Shown here: positions 12,270-20,141 of the stretch, piece after piece
How the letters are laid out: each line of letters starts with the position of its first letter
Position numbering within the stretch: position 1 is the stretch's first letter
Assembly (NCBI GenBank): GCA_038496445.1
Contig: JALMLS010000095.1
Location: forward strand, 1 to 43,896
DNA length: 43,896 nucleotides
Origin: Trichosphaerium sp. ATCC 40318
Lineage: Eukaryota; Discosea; Flabellinia; Trichosidae
Direction: 5' to 3'
Notes under the pieces: model-generated
The model's input: only the letters and a program-made list of their open reading frames with translations
Database searches by the model: none
What the model was told of the DNA's origin: nothing
Translations under genes and position numbers: made by a program

Positions 12270-12302
12270 ACTACTTATAGTTTAAGTAAAAAAATAAGAA
12301 AA
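12249..12302. repeat. Hairpin H4 containing the orf352 stop
   Basis: 24-bp perfect arms and a 6-nt loop. The orf352 TAA lies in the left arm, so the last residues (FFSYFFT) are encoded by the hairpin. Copies are at 7191-7244 and 38863-38916. It could serve as a transcript end or processing signal. Confidence 0.9.
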
Positions 12303-12479
12303 GTGTGTAAATTTTGAAAAAAAAGAATGTTATTTGTATTATAAATGAATATTTAAAAAAGATAGTTATTTGTTTATAATTTTTTATAGTTTCAAGGGAA
12401 GAAGCGAAATTAAAAATAAATTAAGTTCTTTATTTTATTTTTTTTGTTTTTTAGTAATTTTAAATATATTAATAAAATA

Positions 12480-13413
12480 ATGTTAGTTATTTTAAAGTTT
12501 ATTATTTTATTATTTTAATGTTTCCGTTTATTTTTGCGGAGCATTATTAACTTTATGGAAAGAAAAGTTATGGCTGGTATCAAAGAAGGAAAGGACCTAT
12601 GTAGTAGGTTTATATGGTTTATTACAGCCATAGCTGATGGGTTGAAATGATTTGAAAAGAAACAATAATTCCTCAATACGCTATGGTATTTTATTTGTTT
12701 TTGCTCCTTGTGGTTGTTATTTTTATCTTAGTTCTTTTATCCTTATTACCTTTGTCTTTTAAAATGTAATCATAGATATAGATATAGTTTGATGTTGATA
12801 TTTGTTATATCGTCATTAGGTGTTTATGTTTAATTTTTGCGGGTTGGGCAAGTAACTCAAAATATGCTTTTTTAGTGCAATAAGAGCTGCTGCCCAAATG
12901 ATTTCTTATGAGTTCCTTTTGGTTTAGTTATTATTATATTGGTGCTTGAGCAGGTACGTTAAATCTTATAAGTGTAGTTAATTTACAAAAGATACTATTT
13001 TATTTTTATATGCGCCTGAGCGGCAATAATTTTTATAGTGACAATATTAGCAGAGACTAATAGGCCACCTTTCGCAGATTTACCAGAGGCAGAAGGTGAA
13101 TTAGTGTCTGTTATAATGTTGAATATTCTTCATGGGTTTTGTTTGTTTTTTTCTTTCTGATATATAAACATGATTATATTAAGTATTTTGTTTGCCAATT
13201 TATTTCTTGGCGAAATATTTTTTTTTATAATGATTTGTGGAAGGAATTCCTATTTTTTGTATATTAAAAGTTTATTAATAATGCTTATGTTTATTTGGTT
13301 AGAGCTTCATTACCTAGATATAGATATGATCATTTAATGAGTTTAGGTGAAAAACTTTGTTACCTATAACGGTAGGGTTTTATTGTTTAATAGTGAATAG
13401 CTTTGGGAGGTAA
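12480..13413 (+). CDS. nad1: NADH dehydrogenase subunit 1 (cryptogene)
   Basis: Complex I proton-pumping membrane subunit. In shifting frames the segment reads, in order, GALLTL/ERKVMAGI, KGP, VVGLYGLLQPIADGL, IIPQYAMVF, FAGWASNSKYAFLGAIRAAA QMISYE, AETNRPPFADLPEAEGELVS, VEYSSW, and the C-terminal FIWLRASLPRYRYDHLM, all hallmarks of ND1. Single missing bases break the frame, for example near 12554, 12588, 12598, 12629, 12657 and 13112. Each one I inspected is fixed by adding one base, never by removing one. The proposed start is ATG at 12480 and the stop TAA at 13411. Full length is about 315-320 residues after correction, as usual for the family. The same defects occur in all three copies. 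Confidence 0.93.
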
Positions 13414-13423
13414 GTAATTTTAT

Positions 13424-13988
13424 ATGGTAGTTTTTTAGGTTAATTATGCGTTGAATTAGAGAGTTTTTGCTTTTGAATTTATTTTAGGTCTTTTATTAAA
13501 TCTTTTGGACATATTTAAGAACTTTTATAGGATCTTGTAAAGATATGGCGATTTGTGGTTTTTATTTTTTTGGTTAAAATTAAGTGAGCGCATGCTGAAA
13601 ATCATTGTTAGATATTTTTGTGTAGATAATAGTGCAGCTGCTGTAAATTGAAGGTAGCTTACGTTTTTTCAAGTTTATTTAAAATCGTAGAATAAGATTA
13701 GAAGGTTTTGCATATAAAAAAAGAGGTAGTTTATTTACATCGTGTAAAATTTTTAGATCAGGTTTGTGGTTAGAAAGAGAGCGCAAGATTTATTTGGCGT
13801 ATACTTTTCGGGAATGTAGATATGCGTAGAATTTTATTAGACTATACTTTTAGAGGTTTCCTTTAAGAAAGGATTTTCCATTAACAGGTTATTATGAGTG
13901 AGATATGATGATCAAGGAAAGGTATAGTTTATGAACGGTAGAGCTAACACAGGATTATCGCATGTTTGATTTTGATATGAATGAGTAG
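13424..13988 (+). CDS. nad9: NADH dehydrogenase subunit 9 (30-kDa, cryptogene)
   Basis: Matrix-arm subunit of complex I (NuoC family). The C-terminal half reads SKIFRSGLWLERE, DLFGVYF, RRILLDYTFRGFPLRKDFP LTGYYE, YDDQGK, and EPVELTQDYRMFDF, the diagnostic NuoC/ND9 region, spread over several frames. A TGA in the segment after GYYE would read Trp. The start is uncertain; ATG at 13424 is the first candidate, 10 nt after the nad1 stop. The stop TAG is at 13986. Roughly one base is missing every 30 nt. Confidence 0.9.
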
Positions 13989-14018
13989 AAAAAATGTGAA
14001 GATAAAAAATTAAAGAAA

Positions 14019-14324
14019 ATGGTAATTTTAGATTATTGTTGTGTATTTTTACATCATCGGGGTTATAATAACTTCCAAAGTATATTAGAAATGTTAATAA
14101 GTTTAGAGTTATTAGAGTTTTAATCTACGTTCTTGCTTTGGTTTTGCAGTCGTAACGGATATTTCTGTAGGTGTATATTAGGTATCATCATAATTATAGG
14201 AGCAGCAGCCCAATCGCGATTGGACTGGCGATATTGTGACAATATCGCGAACTTTAAAAAGTGTTTCAGTAGATATGTATCTTTAATAAAAGTTAAATGT
14301 TTATTTTTAAAGAATTTAGTTTAA
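14019..14324 (+). CDS. nad4L: NADH dehydrogenase subunit 4L (cryptogene)
   Basis: Small membrane subunit of complex I. The segment reads VFLHHRGYNNFQSILEMLIS LELLEL and then, in other frames, ISVGVLG, IIIIGAAA.SAIGLAIL and SVSVDMYL. This matches ND4L, whose second and third helices carry MLISIELM and TVAAAESAIGLA. The conserved Glu of LEL is present; the AAAE Glu appears as Gln in the unedited frame (a CAA codon). Start ATG 14019; stop TAA 14322. Length is about 102 residues, as expected. At least three single-base gaps are needed. Confidence 0.85.
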
Positions 14325-14605
14325 GATTAAAAATAAAGTAAATAATCTATTTGTTAAAAGTACTGGTGTTATTTAGTCTTTTTATTATCGTTATTTTATG
14401 TAGATAGTGCAATATTGATAAAGATGATATTTTTGAAAAATTATTAGAAATTTAAAATTTAAGCCGAGTTTATTCAAGTCAGAATTTAGTTTGGATAATT
14501 TTATAGAAGTAATATTAATATTTTAGAAGGATTAATAAAAATACGTTGCAAATAAAAATATAGAATGTTTAAAGAATTTGTTTAAATGTAATTTTTATTA
14601 GCGGG
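14325..14605. other. Unassigned stretch after nad4L
   Basis: No frame is open for long and no family is recognised. By its position between genes it may be another small cryptogene. Copies are at 4888-5168 and 36560-36840. Confidence 0.3.
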
Positions 14606-14700
14606 ATTATTGAATGGCAAAGATTACGCAATTTAAGTTAGTAAAATCTACGTCGTAGATTTTACTAACTTAAATTGCGTAATCTTTGCCATTCAATAAT
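14606..14700. repeat. Hairpin H5, 47-bp perfect arms
   Basis: Palindrome of 95 nt with a 1-nt centre. Copies are at 4793-4887 and 36465-36559. Confidence 0.95.
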
Positions 14701-14917
14701 TTAATAAATTATTCAGGTGTAATATAGGAGGTAGGAAATAAAAATAAAAATTATATAAAATATCAGGAAAATAAGGCATCTTTATGTTGTTGATATTTAA
14801 TTTTATTTATTTTTTATTTTTTTTTATTTTTTTTATTATATTATATTATATTTTTATACTATATAGTTTTATAATTTTAACTTCAGTGAATTTAAGAACG
14901 TAAAAATTTAAAATAAC

Positions 14918-15350
14918 ATGCGATGGTTAGATTTAGTGAAAAGGATCAACAAATAGTTTATTTAGTTATAGAACGCGTATGTAACTTCTTTAATAAAAAA
15001 AGAAAAAAAATTCGTGCGGTGATTTGTATTTTAAAATATATATGTGATTAAAGGAGCAAAATAGTGGAGTCCTTCTACTATTTTGCAGTTGCTTTTAGGC
15101 GTTCACACCGTTCTTTTGCCTAAAACAGTTGTTTTAGGCAAAAGAACGGTGCAGTACCCATGTATGTTAATGAGCGGAAAAGAGAACAATGGTAGTGTTC
15201 TGGTTACCAGAAATGTAAAGCCTAGGTTCAGTTATAGCAATTAGCAGGTGAATTATTAAAGGCATCCATAGGGCAGGGATTTGTAATTTGGAAAAAAAAA
15301 AATGCTTATTGAGGGGTTACCTATAGGCACCAAAGTTTTCGTTTATTTAT
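14918..15350 (+). CDS. rps7: Possible ribosomal protein S7 (cryptogene interrupted by hairpins)
   Basis: The first part (14923-15047) is open and reads VYLVIERVCNFFNKKRKKIR AVICILKYI, resembling the S7 helix pattern KFIN.LMK.GKK..A..I.Y.AL..I. Downstream, at about 15233-15262, a frame reads AIS-RWIIKAS (Trp from TGA), resembling the S7 AIRWIIEAA motif. Two hairpins (H6, H7) occupy the stretch between these blocks, where about 20 residues of S7 would be expected. The start and especially the end are uncertain. The similarity is pattern-level only. Confidence 0.35.
15056..15086. repeat. Hairpin H6
   Basis: Arms gcaaaatagt/actattttgc with an imperfect extension; small loop. Copies are near 4407-4437 and 36079-36109. 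Confidence 0.7.
15106..15151. repeat. Hairpin H7, 22-bp perfect arms
   Basis: 46-nt palindrome with a 2-nt centre, 20 nt after H6. Copies are at 4342-4387 and 36014-36059. Confidence 0.95.
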
Positions 15351-16322
15351 AGGGGGGTAAGAGTAAATATAAGGATAGACGTAATTTAAAAATAAATATA
15401 AATATTAAAAATGATAAAAGTAAAGCGCTGGTGAATCAATTATTTGTAGATTGAATATTTTTTGGTTCTTTAAAGAAGATACAAATTATTTAAGTGGTTG
15501 GTGTATTTTAGAGAATCCTATAAAATGTGTATTTTAGAAATGGATATATGTTTCAAGGATTTCATATATAAATAAATTAATAAGATGAGGTTTAGAGAGA
15601 GAGGTGCCGTGTTGTTTGCGAATTACGCGTTATTTTTAGAAGGTTAACTAAGCAGCTGCATATTTATGTGACAACCTTATGTAGCAGTGCGTGAAGAGAA
15701 GGAACTTTAACAAATTTTAGGTTATAGTAAGATGATGGGTTTATTGATAACAGAGATGCTAGAGCAAGTGATAAATTTGGAGAACAGTTAGAAGGTTACA
15801 AATGCGTTATAAATTACCTGTTGAGTGTTTTTAAGTGCAGCTTGAAGAGTTTAAATATGTACGGGAATCAAGGGGTGTTAGGGTTCCGTCGGTAGTGTTG
15901 TTAGTTCAGATGGGTTAGTTCAGTGGTGGATTGTTGTTTAGCAGGGACACAAAAACATTTAAAAGTCAGTATTATTTTAACAGTTGGATGTTGATTATGT
16001 ATATATAGAAAAGCAAAAAAAATAATATATAGGGGTGTAAATTTAAAAATTTAGGAATTTTAAATTTACAAGTTGATTTAATTTAGGATTAAAAAATTTA
16101 AAGAAAAAATTTAAATTTACGTACATTAGAGGGTTACGATGATGTGTAATGTAATGTATCATTATGTGGATTATCAAAACATTATTTGGTTTCTGAAGTT
16201 ATTGATTTTTTTTTATAGCTTATATTATGTAGAATTTTTAAATTTGTTAAATAAAGAACGTGCGACGTGTGTGGTAAAATAGAAGATGTGGGTTAAGAGC
16301 TAGAGTAAATGATGTTGGAAAG
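15351..16322 (+). other. Unassigned 1-kb stretch, probably frame-broken genes
   Basis: No frame is open beyond about 30 codons, yet GC is higher than in true spacers and short protein-like stretches alternate between plus-strand frames (for example around 15600-15660, 15735-15790 and 15860-15930). This resembles the nad1/nad9 cryptogenes. By position next to a possible rps7, divergent ribosomal-protein genes are likely, but I cannot assign any. Copies are at 3171-4142 and 34843-35814. Confidence 0.4.
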
Positions 16323-16395
16323 TTTATTACGTGAACGCAAGATGTTCGAAACACCGTATTTTGGTGTTTCGAACATCTTGCGTTCACGTAATAAA
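16323..16395. repeat. Hairpin H8, 33-bp perfect arms
   Basis: 73 nt with a 7-nt loop. It lies only 13 nt before H9, forming a double-hairpin pair. Copies are at 3098-3170 and 34770-34842. Confidence 0.95.
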
Positions 16396-16408
16396 GAGGA
16401 GATAGTAA

Positions 16409-16488
16409 AAAGATCCAGCGTTAGTTTTACTTGATCTTTGGCTTTAAATTTAAAGCCAAAGATCAAGTAAAACTAACGCTGGATCTTT
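16409..16488. repeat. Hairpin H9, 80-nt perfect palindrome
   Basis: Two 40-bp arms with no loop and no mismatch. Copies are at 3005-3084 and 34677-34756. Confidence 0.97.
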
Positions 16489-17322
16489 AGAAATTAAATT
16501 TAAATGTAAATTAGTGAACATTTAAATAATGGCGTACTTATAAATTTTGTGGGATGCTGCACAAACTTTTACTTCTAGAAAAAGTCGACAAAGAAATGCA
16601 AAAAGAATAAATTTAAAAGATTAAGGCGAGTTATATAAAACGTTATATTAAGTTTGACGTAAACATATTTTTAGTCGTGAGAGAAAAAGTTAAATTTAAA
16701 TAGATTTTATTTACGTCAAAAAGTTTTTTTTGATCTTTTAATTTAGTTTAGTGAATATATTTTGTAATTTTATAGTTTTTTATGAGTTATTATTATACTT
16801 ATAAAGGTTTATTTTAGTTGATAAATGAATAAAAATTCATTAAGTTATTTTTTAAAGAGAAATAAAACAGAAGAATATATTAAACATTATCTTAATTTGT
16901 TTAAAGCGCGAGATTATCTACTTTAAAAATAGCAATTTAAAAGATATAAGTAAATAAGATTGTTAGGGGAATCCTGTTGAAAAGGGCATGTAGTAAAAGG
17001 AATCTCTTTTGATAGGTTGCTTTATCAAAACACACTAAAAAGAAATGTATTATTTAAAGCAATATAATTATATTGATCTAAATATTGGGATTGAAAGGTG
17101 TAAAAGGTCAATATGCCAAAAAACATTAAAAGAAATAAAGGGGACCCAAACTGAAAAAAAAATCTAATAAGAATGTTAGGAATAATTATAAAAAATTAAA
17201 AAGAAGAGAAAAAAATTAAAGAATTTGGGGGGAAATTTTGGTTTGGTGTAAAGTCATTATCTCTTGGTGATATTATATGTTGTCAAAAATGAAATTTATT
17301 TATTTTGTTTATTAAATAGTAA
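16489..17322 (+). other. Unassigned stretch between H9 and the Arg-rich frame
   Basis: AT-rich with no long open frame. A segment near 16975-17030 reads KGHVVKGISFDRLLYQ in one frame, faintly like an S4-type RNA-binding motif; this is too weak to name. Copies are at 2171-3004 and 33843-34676. Confidence 0.3.
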
Positions 17323-17538
17323 ATATATAAAAAAACTAAGCCCGTTAAAAGAATTCCAAAAACTAGAAGTGCTTTGAAAAAAAGAAGACGTAGAATTAGA
17401 CGATTAAGGTTTAGTAAAAAAATGATGAAAGGTGGCGTGCATGGTTTGAATATTGTGACAAAAAGGAAAGTCAAAGTTATTATTTGAGCATGCATCAGAT
17501 ATTGTAATAAAAAAAATAAAAGTCAAATTTTTATATAA
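17323..17538 (+). CDS. Arg/Lys-rich 71-codon frame, ribosomal-protein-like
   Basis: Read with TGA as Trp (17485), the frame is open from an ATA after tandem stops to TAA at 17536. It contains TKPVKRIPKTRSALKKRRRR followed by IRRLRFSKK and VTKRKVKVII. The composition suggests an RNA-binding ribosomal protein, but I cannot assign one. The stop overlaps the first base pairs of hairpin H10. No base insertion is needed. Confidence 0.45.
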
Positions 17539-17592
17539 CAAAAGATCGGCTTTTAAGATACCTATAGGTATCTTAAAAGCCGATCTTTTGTT
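17537..17592. repeat. Hairpin H10, 56-nt perfect palindrome
   Basis: 28-bp arms, no loop. Copies are at 1901-1956 and 33573-33628. It overlaps the stop of the preceding Arg-rich frame. Confidence 0.97.
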
Positions 17593-17702
17593 TATTTTAG
17601 GGTATTAAAAGAAAGTTTAGTGTAAAAAATTTAAATATAAAAGTTTATCAAAAATAAATTGCCTTTGGTATATTCAAATTATTTTAGTAAAGGTAAGTGT
17701 AT

Positions 17703-17749
17703 TATCCACTAAACGCATGCGTGAAATAGGTCAATGCGTTTAGTGGATA
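17703..17749. repeat. Hairpin H11, 16-bp arms
   Basis: Arms tatccactaaacgcat and its complement, 15-nt loop. Copies are at 1744-1790 and 33416-33462. The 17593-18142 region around it shows no recognisable gene. Confidence 0.9.
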
Positions 17750-18142
17750 GATTTTGAAAAAGAAGAGAAAAAAGAGTATATTATCTAATTTATTTTAAAT
17801 AAAAGATAGGAAATATTTTTCAAACAAATGTAGGTTTAATTTTTTAAAAAAGAGCCGTGAAGGTTAAATTTAGCGAGAAGTGATTATAAATATAAAGTTT
17901 AGATAAATTAAAACAATATATACATACATGTTTTATAATAAATTAATAGATTAATAAAAGGTGTAGGTTTAATATAAAAAAAAATAGAGGTAAAAAATCG
18001 CGTAATAATATAAATATGAATGCGTGATTTTTAAAAAATTATGGCGTTATAAGTTTATGGACAAAATTAATGTATAAAAGAAGTTATGGTACTAGTTTAG
18101 TAATATTAACAAAAAATTAAATAAGATGGGTATTTAAAAAGA

Positions 18143-18202
18143 GTTCGAAAAAAAAAGAGTAATATAACTTAATAAGATTATATTACTCTTTTTTTTTCGA
18201 AC
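18143..18202. repeat. Hairpin H12, 24-bp arms
   Basis: Arms gttcg-A9-gagtaatata and complement, 12-nt loop. Copies are near 1288-1349 and at 32963-33022. Confidence 0.93.
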
Positions 18203-18231
18203 AGAAATCGCGTGAGCTTTTACATTTATTT

Positions 18232-18600
18232 TTGTTTAATACGCAGCTTTATAAAAGTAAAACAAAAAAAAGGGTAAAAAAAATAAAAGTAAAATTAATA
18301 AATTGTGAAAAAGATCAGATAAAAGAAAAAAAAGAAATAAACTTGCAAAAAATAACAATAAAAATAAAAAAATTAAAATCAAAAGCAAAAAAAAAAAGAA
18401 AAAAAAAAAAGAAAAAAATAATAATACTAATAGGAAATAAAAAACAAGCGTCTATTATTACCACTAAAAGCTGGCAAAATATAAAAATAAAAAATAAAGA
18501 AGTATATTTAACAACAAAAAAAAAAGTAAGAAATAAAAAACGTTGAAATAAGAGGATGCGTATTAGTGACGTCGTGAAAAAGGTATTAAAATTTGTATAG
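18232..18600 (+). CDS. Lys-rich ORF (unassigned)
   Basis: Open without correction from hairpin H12 to TAG at 18598, reading TGA 18544 as Trp. Start unknown (TTG at 18232 or an upstream codon). Very Lys-rich middle; ends WNKRMRISDVVKKVLKFV. It may be a ribosomal protein or simply an A-rich open stretch, but the frame is preserved in arm 3. The arm 1 copy (about 893-1261) is frame-shifted, probably from poor sequence at the contig end. Confidence 0.4.
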
Positions 18601-19111
18601 TTTTCAAAACGTTTTGAAAAAAATATAAATAAATTTATACAAAATGCAATAGATTTTTATATAATGTTTTAAATTATTTAAAATAAGTATATTTAATTTT
18701 GTATTTCTTGAATATTTTCTTTGCATGTGGTTTTATTTCTTTTTTTATTTAGAATTTCATCGATGAATAAAATTTGATGAAATTTGAAAATTGATGAAGA
18801 GAATTAGTAACAGAAACTAAAGCCTCACATGTCTTTTAAAAAAATTAACTTTAATGGGCGTAAAGTATTGTTAAATTTAAGGTTATATAATTATAGTATT
18901 ATTTTATAGATTATAAAAGTAAGATAAATTAATGAAAGGTTACTTATTTTTTGAAATTTACGTCGTAGGTTTGCGTGTCGTATGAAATATTTAGTGATTG
19001 GTTGTTAAGTTTATGAAGGTAGGATTTATTCATATTTAAGTTTTCAGAGAACTCTAAGAAAGTGGGAGTTTATTGAGAGATTATACTTATATAACGGAAA
19101 TAGAGTCTTTT
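18601..19111 (+). other. Unassigned stretch before the tRNA cluster
   Basis: AT-rich with short alternating frames (for example around 18825-18860 and 18960-19080) that may be another frame-broken ribosomal protein gene. Nothing assignable. Copies are at about 382-892 and 32054-32564. Confidence 0.3.
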
Positions 19112-19250
19112 TGAGATTGCTTTTTTTAAATATAGATGCAGATCGTAGTTTTGTGCATCTATGGAAATATAAACAATCTCAAAGATTGTTTATATTTCCA
19201 TAGATGCACAAAACTACGATCTGCATCTATATTTAAAAAAAGCAATCTCA
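19112..19250. repeat. Hairpin H13, 68-bp arms, the longest
   Basis: 139-nt palindrome with a 3-nt centre immediately upstream of the tRNA cluster. The arm 3 copy is at 31915-32053. The arm 1 copy (about 242-380) has mismatches, in line with the poor contig end. Confidence 0.95.
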
Positions 19251-19290
19251 ACTATAAAAAATCCTTGTTAGAAGGAAAAAAGAAAAAAAA

Positions 19291-19369
19291 GTCAGTGTGG
19301 TGGAATGTAGACACGTCGGATTTAGATCTCGTGTTTGAAAAAACGTGCGGTTCAAGTCCCGTCACTGAA
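19291..19369 (+). tRNA. trnL(uag): tRNA-Leu(UAG)
   Basis: Anticodon loop tttagat. Long variable arm. The D-loop lacks the usual GG of AATTGGTAGACAC. The T-stem is one G short after 19350 (GCGG_TTCAAGTCCCGT). It is closely similar to the tRNA-Leu at 19908. Confidence 0.9.
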
Positions 19370-19372
19370 AAA

Positions 19373-19444
19373 GGCTCGTTAGGATAACGGTTAATCCATA
19401 CTATTGCAAATAGTGTAATAACGGTTCAATTCCGTTACGAGCCA
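19373..19444 (+). tRNA. trnC(gca): tRNA-Cys(GCA)
   Basis: Acceptor GGCTCGT/ACGAGCC pairs perfectly. Anticodon loop ttgcaaa. T-arm acggttcaattccgt is complete. This tRNA seems to need no insertion. Confidence 0.9.
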
Positions 19445-19446
19445 AA

Positions 19447-19516
19447 GTCTGCGTCGTCTAAAGGTTAGGATACGTATTTTCAATTCGGCGATGTTGGTTC
19501 AAGTCCAACGTGGATA
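19447..19516 (+). tRNA. trnE(uuc): tRNA-Glu(UUC)
   Basis: D-arm GTCTAAAGGTTAGGAT is typical of tRNA-Glu; anticodon TTC; T-arm GTTGGTTCAAGTCCAAC. The acceptor pairs only with wobble pairs and only if one C is added after the T-arm. Confidence 0.85.
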
Positions 19517-19526
19517 TTTTTTTTAA

Positions 19527-19596
19527 AGAACTATAGTTTAAAGGCAAAAACAGCAACTCATAAGTTGTAAGATGTGGGTTCGAGTCCACTGGGCTA
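19527..19596 (+). tRNA. trnM(cau): tRNA-Met(CAU), elongator-like
   Basis: Anticodon stem GCAAC/GTTGT encloses only six bases (tcataa), one short of the required seven. The T-arm is one C short after 19587 (GTGGGTTCGAGTCC_AC). Acceptor 5' AGAACTA pairs poorly with 3' TGGGCT, so further correction or a different boundary is likely. Confidence 0.75.
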
Positions 19597-19598
19597 AA

Positions 19599-19664
19599 TG
19601 GGTATGCCGAGAGGTTAGGCGCTTGATTTTGAATAAGTTACGTTGGTTCGAATCAACTACCCAA
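19599..19664 (+). tRNA. trnQ(uug): tRNA-Gln(UUG)
   Basis: Acceptor TGGGTA/TACCCA. Adding one C after 19634 turns a broken anticodon stem into a perfect five-pair stem (cttga/tCaag). Adding one C after 19654 completes the T-stem GTTGG/CCAAC. Anticodon TTG. Confidence 0.88.
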
Positions 19665-19670
19665 CAAAAG

Positions 19671-19751
19671 TACGTGTATCCAAGTGGTTAAAGGAGTAGA
19701 TTGTAAATTTATTGAGTTTTTCTCTTCGTGGTTCGAATCCCACCGCGTTAG
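19671..19751 (+). tRNA. trnY(gua): tRNA-Tyr(GUA)
   Basis: Anticodon loop ttgtaaa with a long variable arm, as in bacterial-type tRNA-Tyr. Adding A after 19672 gives seven acceptor pairs with CGCGTTA. Adding G near 19731 completes the T-stem GTGGG/CCCAC. Confidence 0.88.
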
Positions 19752-19755
19752 GGAG

Positions 19756-19825
19756 GGGGCGTAGCTTAATAGGTAGAGCAGTGGGTTTTTAACCCAAAGG
19801 TTGCAGTTCGATGCCTGTCGCCCGA
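19756..19825 (+). tRNA. trnK(uuu): tRNA-Lys(UUU)
   Basis: Anticodon loop tttttaa closed by TGGG/CCCA. The D-arm is complete. The T-stem is one G short after 19806 (CAG_TTCGATGCCTG). The first acceptor pair does not form. Confidence 0.85.
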
Positions 19826-19835
19826 AGTTAAAAAG

Positions 19836-19907
19836 GTATCAGTAGTTTAATTGGTAAAATAGAGGTTTCCAAAATCTTTGATGTCGGTTCAAGTCCGGCC
19901 TGAAAAA
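19836..19907 (+). tRNA. trnW(cca): tRNA-Trp(CCA)
   Basis: Anticodon loop ttccaaa closed by GAGGT/ATCTT; T-arm GTCGG/CCGGC; acceptor TATCAG/CTGAAA with one mismatch. The encoded anticodon CCA reads only UGG by standard pairing, yet TGA is used for Trp here. Confidence 0.85.
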
Positions 19908-19986
19908 GTCAGTGTGGTGGAATGTAGACACGTCAGATTCAAAATTTGTGTTTGAAAAAACGTGCGGTTCAAGTCCCGTCACTGAA
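19908..19986 (+). tRNA. trnL(caa): tRNA-Leu(CAA)
   Basis: Anticodon loop ttcaaaa. Nearly the same body as the first tRNA-Leu, including the short D-loop and the T-stem missing one G after 19967. Its 5' end abuts tRNA-Trp. Confidence 0.9.
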
Positions 19987-19989
19987 AAA

Positions 19990-20059
19990 TCGGGAGTGGA
20001 GTATAGGTTAGCTCGCAGGCTCATGACCCTTGAGGAGATCGGTTCGAGTCCGGCCTCCA
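19990..20059 (+). tRNA. trnfM(cau): Initiator tRNA-Met(CAU)
   Basis: The body GTGGAGTATAGG...AGCTCGCAGG and CTCATGACCCTTGAGG match bacterial-type initiator tRNA. Adding G after 20019 restores the three GC pairs that mark initiators (GGG/CCC). The D-loop is also short. Acceptor GGAG/CTCC is short on the 3' side. Confidence 0.85.
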
Positions 20060-20070
20060 AAAAAAAAACA

Positions 20071-20136
20071 GGGTATAACTTAAAAGGTAGAGTGTTGGCT
20101 TTGGAGCCAAAAGTGCAGGTTCGAGTCTGCTATCCA
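20071..20136 (+). tRNA. trnP(ugg): tRNA-Pro(UGG)
   Basis: Stem TTGGC/GCCAA encloses six bases. Adding G after 20104 gives the typical tRNA-Pro loop TTTGGGA. The T-stem GCAGG/CTGC lacks one C near 20127. The 3' acceptor strand also seems short. Confidence 0.82.
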
Positions 20137-20141
20137 AAAAA

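Noticed and set aside
12480-13413. Nuclear copy of mitochondrial DNA (decayed pseudogenes) as the explanation for the frame breaks
   Set aside because: Defects are one-sided (missing single bases only), conserved residues are intact, and gene order, tRNAs and rRNA are coherent. Neutral decay would also give substitutions, stops and base gains.
19136-19387. Open frame running through hairpin H13 into tRNA-Leu (copy 31778-32029)
   Set aside because: It crosses a palindrome and a tRNA gene; chance frame.
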